NCBI RefSeq assembly: GCF_008923245.1
Contig: NZ_WBOS01000002.1
Coordinates: 248,001-312,000 of the forward strand
DNA length: 64,000 bases
Direction of reading: 5' to 3'
Source: Cytobacillus depressus
GTDB taxonomy: Bacteria; Bacillota; Bacilli; Bacillales; Cytobacillaceae
Part shown: positions 56,281 to 63,499 of the stretch, piece by piece
Numbering within the stretch: the first letter of the stretch is position 1
Layout: each line of letters begins with the position of its first letter
The notes under the pieces: model-generated
What the model was told of the DNA's origin: nothing
The model's database searches: none
The model's input: only the letters and a program-made list of their open reading frames with translations
Program-made: the position numbers and the translations under genes

Positions 56281-56397
56281 GTTTTCTGCTATATTTTTTT
56301 CTAGTGAATTTTTGGTAAATAAGATTCGTTTATTAAATGATAATGCTCGTCTTTGTTTGTCCTTTCCTTCATATATTGAAGGGAAGGAGGAGATCTC

Positions 56398-57441
56398 GTG
56401 AAGACAAACTGGAGTGCGGCTTTTCAAATTGCAGCCGTTTATGTAGGGACTGTTGTCGGAGCAGGCTTTGCAACAGGAAAAGAAATTGTTGAATTTTTTT
56501 CCCGTTTCGGTTTTATCGGATTACTATCGATATTAATGAGTGGATATATATTTATTTTTCTTGGCTCAAAATTAATGCGAATTGCTGCGCGCATACAGGC
56601 GACATCTTATCAAGAATTAAATGAATATTTATTTGGCAGGTTTATAGGATCTTTAATTAATATAATTATGCTTGTTATGTTATTAGGGGTTTGTGCTGTG
56701 ATGCTTTCCGGAGCGGGAGCTGTTTTTGAAGAACAGATCGGTCTATCAAAATATACTGGAATCTTCGTGACTATTGCACTTTCGATTGTAGTTATGATTT
56801 TAGGGACGAAAGGGTTATTTGCTGTAAATACATTTGTCGTTCCGATGATGATTGCTTTTAGCTTCCTGCTTTTGTTTATTTCCATGAAGCTTCCAAATTT
56901 TACGGAGCAAATATTATATATCCCTTTTGCAGAAGATGGATGGAAATCAGTAGCAGCGCCTTTCTCATATGCGGCACTGAATTTAAGCTTGGCACAGGCT
57001 GTTTTAGTTCCTATAGCGTCAGAAATAAAACATGATCAGACAATCAAGTGGGGCGGAATACTAGGCGGTGTAGCATTAACGCTTATTCTCATATCAAGCC
57101 ATCTTACTTTAGTTATGCTTCCACAGCTTGAAACATATGCCATTCCAATGGCTGTCATTATGAAAACTTCAGCTTCCTCTTTATTTTGGATATATGTTTT
57201 CATCATTTATGGAGAAATTTTTACTTCTGTCATCGGGAATGTATATGGGATTGAACGTCAAGTAAGAAAGTACATTCCCATACCAACTACGATAACCGTT
57301 TGTTTTATTTTTATTATTTGTTTCTTTATTAGTTTAATTAACTATGGAACATTATTAGCTTATTTATATCCGCTCTTTGGTTATATAAGTGTAATTTTTA
57401 TCGTATTATTGTGGATGAAGCCATTTAAAGGGGTAAATTGA
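56398..57441 (+). CDS. ykvI: YkvI-family membrane protein
   Basis: This 347-residue protein has about ten membrane helices and an N-terminal APC-transporter-like motif AVYVGTVVGAGFATGKEIVE. Length agrees with the recalled B. subtilis YkvI, and so does its position divergent from clpE. The GAGFATGKE motif resembles the unwound helix 1 of amino acid transporters, so a transport role is likely but unproven. The start is GTG, six bases after AAGGAGGAG. Confidence 0.87.
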   Translation: MKTNWSAAFQIAAVYVGTVVGAGFATGKEIVEFFSRFGFIGLLSILMSGYIFIFLGSKLMRIAARIQATSYQELNEYLFGRFIGSLINIIMLVMLLGVCAVMLSGAGAVFEEQIGLSKYTGIFVTIALSIVVMILGTKGLFAVNTFVVPMMIAFSFLLLFISMKLPNFTEQILYIPFAEDGWKSVAAPFSYAALNLSLAQAVLVPIASEIKHDQTIKWGGILGGVALTLILISSHLTLVMLPQLETYAIPMAVIMKTSASSLFWIYVFIIYGEIFTSVIGNVYGIERQVRKYIPIPTTITVCFIFIICFFISLINYGTLLAYLYPLFGYISVIFIVLLWMKPFKGVN

Positions 57442-57447
57442 ATAACG

Positions 57448-57475
57448 AAAAAAGACCCGATTATTCGGGTCTTTT
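57448..57475 (+). terminator. Terminator of ykvI
   Basis: AAAAGACCCG pairs with CGGGTCTTTT across a short loop. Confidence 0.9.
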
Positions 57476-57481
57476 GTAAAC

Positions 57482-57604
57482 TGTCTAGCGCCAGCGCCTA
57501 CCCCCTCGAGGTCACAAGCCAATCCTCCCAGAAAGGTAAAGAACACCTTTCCGAAAGGATTGGCTTGTGCTTGTCTGGGGTGAACAAGGCGCTTGCGCTT
57601 TTCT
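57482..57604 (+). repeat. Modular dispersed repeat, copy E
   Basis: TGTCTAGCGCCAGCGCCTAC, CTCGAGGTCACAAGCCAATC, the hairpin with inner GAAAGGT/ACCTTTC, then TGGGGTGAACAAGGCGCTTG and CGCTTTTC. It is a compact copy like B and lacks the GTCGAC/ACTAGT module. It lies between convergent ykvI and the lipoprotein gene. Confidence 0.9.
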
Positions 57605-57607
57605 GAT

Positions 57608-58300
57608 TTATTCTGTTTTTAATATGGATTTGCCCATTTGTAGGAAAGCATCCTTATAATCGAAATCCTTTTTTGTAAAGATTGATAATTTAAGTGGCTG
57701 ATCTGGATTTTTAATTAAATAGGTCGTTACAACGTCATCTCCATTCGTTGCTTCCATTGCAACGGAGTCTTTAAAAAAGTCATCAGTTGGGACATCGATT
57801 TCTTGAATTTCATTATCTACCGCTTGTAGCTGTGCCTTTGTATTTTCCTCTACCATAGCCCAATCTGCATCTGCTGTAAGCAGTTCAATTCTCATAAAGA
57901 TATGATCGTTATCAGTTAAATATAGAATATCCTTATTTGGTTCTTCAGCAGTTAACTCAAATTCTGGAAGGACATACAGTGAAAAAGGCTGATTGTCGCT
58001 AGTTTTAAGAAAAGCCGTTTCTTCTTTTGATTCTCCATTTACATGATACTGCAGGTTTTGTTCAGGGATACGGACAACTCCATCTTTTTCCTGCTCTTGT
58101 TCGTCATCCTTAACTTGTTCGTCATCCTTAACTTCACCAGTTTCATCGGAAGTTTGTTTATCTTGATCCTGCTTATTATCTTCATTTTGTGTTTGGTTCG
58201 ATCCATCTCCATTGCTCTGGACATTGTCGCTTGTGCCGCAGCCCGATAAAATAAGTCCAAGCAATCCGAATAGGACTACCCATTTTGATGAAAATTTCAT
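57608..58300 (-). CDS. Lipoprotein of unknown function
   Basis: This 230-residue lipoprotein has the signal WVVLFGLLGLILSGCG (lipobox LSGC), an acidic Asn/Gln/Asp/Lys-rich linker (about 22-75, with a duplicated VKDDEQ) and a globular C-terminal domain of about 155 residues. That domain includes PFSLYVLPEFELTAEEPNKD and DWAMVEENTKAQLQAVDNEI. No known family is recognised. GGGGGAAAG precedes the ATG. It is monocistronic. Confidence 0.8.
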   Translation of the reverse strand: MKFSSKWVVLFGLLGLILSGCGTSDNVQSNGDGSNQTQNEDNKQDQDKQTSDETGEVKDDEQVKDDEQEQEKDGVVRIPEQNLQYHVNGESKEETAFLKTSDNQPFSLYVLPEFELTAEEPNKDILYLTDNDHIFMRIELLTADADWAMVEENTKAQLQAVDNEIQEIDVPTDDFFKDSVAMEATNGDDVVTTYLIKNPDQPLKLSIFTKKDFDYKDAFLQMGKSILKTE

Positions 58301-58466
58301 CCTGCTTTCCCCCTGTAGTGAGCTTTTGAATGTTCATTGAATTAGACGTAAATTTCTACTTGTAGTTACAAGTTATTCCTACAATACCATTTCTCAATTA
58401 AACGTACAATTATTTAACGGAAAATAAGAGAATAAGCCCATTTTATATTAAATCTGTGTTAAAGTT

Positions 58467-58652
58467 GTTGATTTTCACTCCAGGCACTTAGCGATCGCAG
58501 GCAGTCGAGGAGCCTCCTCGTCGCTAACGCTCTTGGGGGGTCTCCCTTGGACACGCTTTTCCAGGACAATGAATAAACATCCTTGGATTAACACCACATG
58601 ACAAAATGCGTATGCATTTTGGAGGAGTCACATGCCTTCCGTTCTAATCAAC
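58467..58652. repeat. Second type of dispersed intergenic repeat
   Basis: It starts GTTGATTTTCACTCCAGGCA and ends TGCCTTCCGTTCTAATCAAC, which form imperfect terminal inverted repeats. Inside is GGCAGTCGAGGAGCCTCCTC followed by CGTCGCTAACGCTC. It resembles an intergenic element I remember from several Bacillaceae genomes. No reading frame is present. It fills most of the 386-base gap between the lipoprotein gene and the CPBP gene. Confidence 0.65.
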
Positions 58653-58686
58653 GAGTGTAAAACTCAGCATTGTGCTTTAACAAAAT

Positions 58687-59298
58687 CTACTTAAAAGGCA
58701 GAATGATAAATAATAATAAATCAAAAATTAAATGGGAAACAATTAATAATGGCATGCTTCTTTTCCACGTATAAAGCCATCCCCAAAAAAGACCATCGAT
58801 TAATGCGGCAAAGGCAAGAATCCAATGGGGCGAGTATAAATGGACTGATGCATATAGTATCGCGGAAACAATAATACCTGTTGGCATATTCGTATACTTT
58901 AATATTCTTTTTTGTACGAACCCTCGCCAAAAAATTTCTTCACCTGGAATAATGATTAACATTAGAACGATGTAATGCCACAACATGGATGGCGAATAAC
59001 GTCCATATAGCTTCGTAATGTGTTTCATCCATGGTAGATTTAATAAATCGATTAAATGATAACCAGTCCAAAAAATGGCATAAAGGACTAGCCCAGAGCC
59101 CACTCCATATAAAAGGTATGAACCAAAGGAAGCTTCATCATTTAGCTCTTCATTTAAAATAGAATAGCTAATTAGAAATAAAAGAGAAGCTGAGAAGATG
59201 TACCAAAAAACAGCTTTATCCTGAAAAGTAAAATTCATTAAAATATGAGCAAAAACTAGCCCAAAGATCAGGCGAAAATCAGTTAATAATTTCTTCAA
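58687..59298 (-). CDS. CPBP-family intramembrane metalloprotease
   Basis: This 203-residue membrane protein has about six helices and the Abi/CPBP (CAAX protease-like) motif 1 IIPGEEIFWRGFVQKRI (EExxxR), motif 2 SAILYASVHL and the C-terminal SHLIFDLLLF. Family members are glutamate-dependent intramembrane proteases, several linked to bacteriocin self-immunity or membrane protein processing. The start is TTG at 59298, nine bases after AAAGGAG. The substrate is unknown. Confidence 0.88.
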   Translation of the reverse strand: MKKLLTDFRLIFGLVFAHILMNFTFQDKAVFWYIFSASLLFLISYSILNEELNDEASFGSYLLYGVGSGLVLYAIFWTGYHLIDLLNLPWMKHITKLYGRYSPSMLWHYIVLMLIIIPGEEIFWRGFVQKRILKYTNMPTGIIVSAILYASVHLYSPHWILAFAALIDGLFWGWLYTWKRSMPLLIVSHLIFDLLLFIILPFK

Positions 59299-59422
59299 AC
59301 TTACAAACTCCTTTCTGCAAACAATTCTATTTTAGCAAAAAGCAGTGTCTAAATGGAATGAAAAGATTTCATTTCCAAATTTGAAAATAAAATAGGCAAA
59401 ATTGATTATCCTAAAAATGAAA

Positions 59423-59638
59423 GCGGAAGTGCTCGTTTACCCCCGTCAAGCACAAGTCAATCTTCACGAATTTTTGGGAAGAGTGGCTTGTGACCTCGAG
59501 GTCGACAAAAACACGACGTCTTCCCAAATGCTACACTTTGGGTCGTGCGATGATTACGCTGTCTAAGACTTCCTTGTCCTATCGCATTGTCGACACTAGT
59601 ACGTTCTGTACTTCGGGGGTAGGCGATGGAGCTAGACA
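59423..59638 (-). repeat. Modular dispersed repeat, copy F
   Basis: In plus orientation it reads GCGGAAGTGCTCGTTTACCC, a divergent central hairpin, GGCTTGTGACCTCGAGGTCG, ACGACGTC. The module CCCAAATGCTACACTTTGGG with GTCGTGCGATGATTACGCTG follows, then TCGACACTAGTACG, TCGGGGGTAGGCG and AGCTAGACA. It fills most of the gap between the CPBP gene and the small gene at 59663. Confidence 0.88.
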
Positions 59639-59662
59639 GACAGTACGAAAGGGGTGAAAGGA

Positions 59663-59773
59663 ATGACGAAAGCCAAAAGAGAAAAAGAGCGGGCTTGGGC
59701 AGTTCGAAAGCAGGATCAAAATCCGCATGGGAAAGTAAAATCCTTAAAAGAGCTAGCTCAGGACAAGGAGTAA
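59663..59773 (+). CDS. Small basic protein, DUF6254-like
   Basis: This 36-residue protein reads MTKAKREKERAWAVRKQDQN and then PHGKVKSLKELAQDKE. It is preceded by GGGGTGAAAGGA, an excellent ribosome binding site, and followed by a strong terminator, which supports real expression. I recall similar 35-40 residue proteins in Bacillus annotated as DUF6254; that assignment is tentative. It is highly charged and probably helical. Function is unknown. Confidence 0.7.
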   Translation: MTKAKREKERAWAVRKQDQNPHGKVKSLKELAQDKE

Positions 59774-59784
59774 TAATCTGTATG

Positions 59785-59824
59785 AAATAAATAAAAAGCA
59801 GTGAAAGCTGCTTTTTATTTATTA
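59785..59824. terminator. Long bidirectional terminator
   Basis: AATAAATAAAAAGCAG pairs perfectly with CTGCTTTTTATTTATT across a short loop, between the small gene and the convergent ykvS. Confidence 0.92.
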
Positions 59825-59850
59825 ATCTTTATTCTAGTTAGTAATCAATT

Positions 59851-60039
59851 TTACAAAACAGATTCTTTTACAATTTTATAGTTTTTATGATTCACTACGG
59901 TTCTTTGTTCTAAATCAAGGTCCCGATAGTTGCCCATATAGGATAAGTCTACGATCACTGAGTTTTCATTTACCTTTTCGACGATTCCTTGCAATCCGTC
60001 ACGGAATTCAACAATATTTCCCACTTCTGCTTTTTTCAA
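59851..60039 (-). CDS. ykvS: YkvS-like DUF2187 protein
   Basis: This 62-residue KOW-like small beta protein begins (M)KKAEVGNIVEFRDGLQGIVE and continues KVNENSVIVDLSYMGNYRDL, then RTVVNHKNYKIV. It agrees closely with the recalled 61-residue B. subtilis YkvS. I chose TTG 60039, preceded by GGGGCGAGG. The frame stays open upstream to an ATG at 60147, which would add 36 residues (MPRFFKGNLSSKLEKK...) and cannot be excluded. Function is unknown. Confidence 0.8.
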   Translation of the reverse strand: MKKAEVGNIVEFRDGLQGIVEKVNENSVIVDLSYMGNYRDLDLEQRTVVNHKNYKIVKESVL

Positions 60040-60158
60040 AAGCCTCGCCCCTTTTTTGCAAGATTTGAAATCAAATGCGCCTTGGCGTATTTGTGCCCGT
60101 TTTTTTTCGAGCTTGCTTGAAAGATTTCCTTTAAAAAATCGTGGCATCCGCCGGAGGC

Positions 60159-60263
60159 TTTAACTTTATTCAGGAGAGGTTTAACCCCCGCTAAATTGGG
60201 TACAATTTTTGCATTCATCCCACCACTTATAGAAGTTGGGGACTTCTGCTGAATAAAGTTAAA
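60159..60263 (-). repeat. 105-base perfect-ended inverted repeat in the ykvS leader
   Basis: TTTAACTTTATTCAG (60159-60173) is the exact reverse complement of CTGAATAAAGTTAAA (60249-60263). Inside on the minus strand are a second hairpin (CCCCAACTT with AAGTGGTGGG) and GATGAATGCAAAAATTGTAC. It could be a structured RNA leader, a small MITE or an IS200/IS605 end. Confidence 0.7.
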
Positions 60264-60439
60264 AGATTAATAACAGTTTGCACTACTTTTTATTTTTCGT
60301 AAAGTAATATGTTATAATTTCGATGAATTTCCTGTTTATACCTCCCCTTCCAATGTTTGTGGTTTCATTTTATGGAATGGCAAGTTGGTCTTTGTTCATA
60401 TATGATTAGGATAGAAAAATTTGATAAGGATGTTGAATA

Positions 60440-60634
60440 ATGCAAGATGAACATATCCAAGAAATGCTGGAAAAATTAAAAAGCGGCGAATTAAGCGAAT
60501 ACATTGTAACAAAAGACGAATTTTTAAATGTGCGTAATGTTATCGTCAAAAGAGAGGACTTTAAGCATTTTCGCGGCATTGCAAAGCGGGGTGGTTCCGT
60601 TCTTTATCAATATTTAGAAACAGCTAGAAGTTAA
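60440..60634 (+). CDS. Small conserved-looking cytoplasmic protein
   Basis: This 64-residue protein with no membrane segment is one I do not recognise. It begins MQDEHIQEMLEKLKSGELSE and continues YIVTKDEFLNVRNVIVKRED, FKHFRGIAKRGGSVLYQYLE. An AAGGATG site lies upstream of the ATG and a terminator closes the gene, so it is likely real. The basic KHFRGIAKRGG segment might bind nucleic acid, but this is a guess. Confidence 0.65.
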   Translation: MQDEHIQEMLEKLKSGELSEYIVTKDEFLNVRNVIVKREDFKHFRGIAKRGGSVLYQYLETARS

Positions 60635-60651
60635 ACTAGCTGTGTAATAAT

Positions 60652-60685
60652 GATGCTTGAGTATTTTTACAAGCGTCTTTTTTTA
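60652..60685 (+). terminator. Terminator of the gene at 60440
   Basis: GATGCTTG pairs with CAAGCGTC (one T-G pair) and is followed by seven Ts. Confidence 0.85.
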
Positions 60686-60778
60686 TTTTTATAAACACTT
60701 AGTCCTACAGTCTAAAGTCGGGTTTATGCTCATATTCTTTATCATTACTATGATATTGCAAGAATGGGGGTGAGGAAG

Positions 60779-61153
60779 ATGGGAATTAAGCTAATTAAAA
60801 TTTCAGCCCTTTATTTTGCCATTGGTGTATTAATTGGATATTATATGTCTATTTCTCATTCATATGTGTTTACACCTGTACATGTTCATATCAATTTACT
60901 TGGATGGACAGCTCTAACATTGGCTGGAATACTCTATCATCTCTTTCCGAATCTCGCGGCATCGAAACTAGGAAAATGGCATTTTTGGCTGCATAATCTT
61001 GGCTTGCCTATCATGATGATTTCATTAGCAATTATGATAACTACCCAAAATGATGCACTTGTTCCTTTTACAGCTACAGGTGCTACACTCACATGTTTAG
61101 GGGTACTGCTCTTCGTTTGCAATATATGGAAAAATTTAAAAAGCACCAACTAA
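60779..61153 (+). CDS. Small four-helix protein resembling a piece of haem-copper oxidase subunit I
   Basis: This 124-residue membrane protein has four helices. FTPVHVHINLLGWTALTLAG and ILYHLFPNLA resemble helix II of haem-copper oxidase and NO reductase catalytic subunits, where the His ligates haem. KWHFWLHNLGLPIMMISLA resembles the following helix. It lacks the later helices that hold the copper-site histidines, so it is not a complete oxidase. Stand-alone proteins of this sort are often annotated as cytochrome c oxidase-like. I chose ATG 60779 behind GGGGGTGAGG. A haem-binding or regulatory role is inference. Confidence 0.75.
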   Translation: MGIKLIKISALYFAIGVLIGYYMSISHSYVFTPVHVHINLLGWTALTLAGILYHLFPNLAASKLGKWHFWLHNLGLPIMMISLAIMITTQNDALVPFTATGATLTCLGVLLFVCNIWKNLKSTN

Positions 61154-61180
61154 CGTCTGAATTAGCTCAATTTGCAACTT

Positions 61181-61226
61181 AAAAGGGTCGACTCCCGCCA
61201 AATTAGGCTGTGGAGCCGATCTTTTT
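61181..61226 (+). terminator. Terminator before the moxR operon
   Basis: AAAGGGTCGACTCC pairs with GGAGCCGATCTTT imperfectly and is followed by TTC. Confidence 0.65.
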
Positions 61227-61363
61227 CTGCGTTACTAACAATGTTGCTATCTAATTAAATGATTAGTCTGCCAATTTTTCTATTATCATTTTAAAAATAG
61301 TAGAAATTGCTATATATTAATGATAATGGTAAATCTATTAAACTTCGTATAACAGGAGGACGT

Positions 61364-62299
61364 ATGAAAGAATTAGAGCTGCTTCAATCAGAAATTAGCA
61401 AAGTAATGATAGGAAAGGATAAAGAAGTAGAGCTTCTCACCATCGCATTATTATTTAATGGTCATATATTAATGGAAAGTGTTCCTGGAACAGGAAAGAC
61501 GATGCTTGCCAAAACATTTGCCAAATCAATTAATGGTTCATTCTCACGTATTCAATTTACTCCAGATGTACTGCCAAGTGATGTGACAGGGATCCAGTTT
61601 TTCAATCCGAAAAAACAAGAGTTCGAGTCTAGACCGGGTCCAATTATTGCAAACATCGTTTTGGCTGATGAAATTAATCGGGCAACCCCTCGCACACAAT
61701 CAAGCCTGCTTGAGGTCATGGAGGAACGGCAAGTGACAATTGATGGTCATACGATTCCTGTTCCCGATCCATTTATGGTGATCGCTACACAGAACCCAGT
61801 AGATTCTCAGCAAGGAACATTTCCTTTGCCAATAGCCCAAATGGACCGCTTTTTCATGAAACTATCTATGGATTATCCAAACCTTCAGGAAGAAAAAGAG
61901 ATGATGCGAACTGCAAGAGGGCTGAAGGAAGGCAGTGAAATTGAAGCAAAATTGTCTACATCTGTCATTGAGAATTTGCGAAATTCAGTGAAGGCTGTCA
62001 TGTTCACGGATGAAATGGAAATGTATTTAATTCAAATTATTAGAAAAACAAGGGAGCATCCTGCAATCGACCTTGGGGTAAGCCCGAGAGGAACACTTGC
62101 ATTAATGAGAGCTGCACAAGGAAAAGCCTTTCAAAATAGGCGATCATTTGTTGTTCCAAATGATATTAAAGAAATGATTCCTTACGTAATAGGCCATAGA
62201 ATATTTTTAACTGCTGAAGCATCCCTTACGAAAACAGCTGAAAATGTTTTACAAGACGTGATTGAATCCATACCTGTACCAGTCGAAGCAGAGGTTTAA
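61364..62299 (+). CDS. MoxR-family AAA+ ATPase
   Basis: This 311-residue MoxR ATPase has Walker A ESVPGTGKTMLAK, Walker B IVLADEINRATPRTQSSLLE, sensor 1 VIATQNPVDSQQGTFPLP and sensor 2 near GVSPRGTLALMRAAQG. MoxR proteins act as chaperones for complexes encoded nearby, usually with DUF58 and membrane or transglutaminase-like proteins, as here (compare YeaC-YeaD-YebA of B. subtilis). ATG 61364 follows ACAGGAGGA. The next gene starts three bases after its stop. Confidence 0.93.
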   Translation: MKELELLQSEISKVMIGKDKEVELLTIALLFNGHILMESVPGTGKTMLAKTFAKSINGSFSRIQFTPDVLPSDVTGIQFFNPKKQEFESRPGPIIANIVLADEINRATPRTQSSLLEVMEERQVTIDGHTIPVPDPFMVIATQNPVDSQQGTFPLPIAQMDRFFMKLSMDYPNLQEEKEMMRTARGLKEGSEIEAKLSTSVIENLRNSVKAVMFTDEMEMYLIQIIRKTREHPAIDLGVSPRGTLALMRAAQGKAFQNRRSFVVPNDIKEMIPYVIGHRIFLTAEASLTKTAENVLQDVIESIPVPVEAEV

Positions 62300-62302
62300 T
62301 CA

Positions 62303-63499
62303 ATGGAATGGAAAAAATATTCTATTGAAGACACGTCTTTAGGAATAACGGGGGTACTTGCATTATTTTTATTTTTTGCCAGTTTTTATTTTAAGTCTTT
62401 CCTTATATTTTTTACAGCAGTGTTTCTATTACTTTTTATTTTCCTCAATTCATTTTATTTAAAGCATGTTGGAAAAAAGCTATCTATTGAAAATAAAAAA
62501 ATAAGAAATAAATTTTTTCCAAATGAAAATGGGGAATGGGTTTTAACTTTTGAAAATAAAGGATTACCGATAATGAAGGGCACTCTAAAAGTCTTTTTTG
62601 ATGATCAAGTAGCCCCTTTAGATGGCTATGGTGAACAACGCCTGGCAAAGTATGAAGTAAACCTCCCATTTTCAGTAAGTTATCAGCAGAAACTCATTGT
62701 AAAAATACCTTTTAAAACAATAAAAAGGGGAACAGCAAAAATTCGTTCCATTGAAATGTCCATTCCGCACTTCTTCGGTTTAGGTGAAACGGTGCTTGAA
62801 TATAAGTATCTATTTCTGCAGGAGGCTCTTGTCTACCCAGTGGCAATCACAGTAATGAATAAGAGCTTGTTTCTTTCTGAACGATTGGGAGAATCAAATG
62901 TGAACCATTCCTTAAATGAAGATTTTTTTTCTCCTGCAGGAACGAGGGATTATGTATATTCTGACAGCTTTAATCGCATTAATTGGAAAGCCAGTGCGAG
63001 AGCACAAACTCTTCAAACGAAACTGTTTGACCATGTTTCTGAAACGGGGTGGAATATATCTTTAAATGTCGCCAACGGGCATTCTCTTGCAAGTCAAGCG
63101 GAACAATTAATTAGTAGTGCAGCAGAACTAGCTTATTATTTAACAAAGCATCATATTCCTTTTTCTTTATGTATTAATATTCGCATTGCTGGAACCGTTC
63201 CTTTTTATTATATTCCGGCTGGGGGAGGGAAGGAGCAGTTGCAAAAAGTTCTTGAAGTATTAGCCCTAATAGACCCGAATTCCTTTACTTACCCTTATGA
63301 AAAAATGCTGTCTTTTTATAACAGGCATTTGATGAATCAGCCTTTTTTCATTCATGGGGGTATTAGATCAGACGCTTCCGACAGCTTGCTCCATTCCATC
63401 AAACAAAAAGGGACGAGCCTTTTTGAAATCCATTTTGCAGAAGAAGAGAAAGCGTCTCTTTTACCTATGACATTCGCTAAGGATGTGGTAGAAAAATGA
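62303..63499 (+). CDS. DUF58-domain membrane protein
   Basis: This 398-residue protein has two N-terminal membrane helices (about 14-30 and 32-50) and a cytoplasmic or envelope domain with the DUF58 signature. That signature reads DFFSPAGTRDYVYSDSFNRI then NWKASARAQTLQTKLFD, the expected R-Y-x-x-GD-RxI-W-AR-type block. A vWA-like tail follows. It is co-transcribed with moxR; a GAGG site inside the end of moxR serves its ATG. Its stop codon overlaps the next start (ATGA). Similar to YeaD of B. subtilis. Confidence 0.9.
   Translation: MEWKKYSIEDTSLGITGVLALFLFFASFYFKSFLIFFTAVFLLLFIFLNSFYLKHVGKKLSIENKKIRNKFFPNENGEWVLTFENKGLPIMKGTLKVFFDDQVAPLDGYGEQRLAKYEVNLPFSVSYQQKLIVKIPFKTIKRGTAKIRSIEMSIPHFFGLGETVLEYKYLFLQEALVYPVAITVMNKSLFLSERLGESNVNHSLNEDFFSPAGTRDYVYSDSFNRINWKASARAQTLQTKLFDHVSETGWNISLNVANGHSLASQAEQLISSAAELAYYLTKHHIPFSLCINIRIAGTVPFYYIPAGGGKEQLQKVLEVLALIDPNSFTYPYEKMLSFYNRHLMNQPFFIHGGIRSDASDSLLHSIKQKGTSLFEIHFAEEEKASLLPMTFAKDVVEK

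Noticed and set aside
854..59638. The intergenic repeats as a CRISPR array
   Set aside because: Copies are thousands of bases apart, longer than CRISPR repeats and without regular spacers; no cas gene is present.
60040..60218. A separate minus-strand gene upstream of ykvS (frames starting MNAKIVPNLAGV or MPRFFKGNLSSK)
   Set aside because: Neither has a good ribosome binding site or recognisable family, and one runs through the 15-bp inverted repeat. I kept the MPRFFK part only as a possible extension of ykvS.
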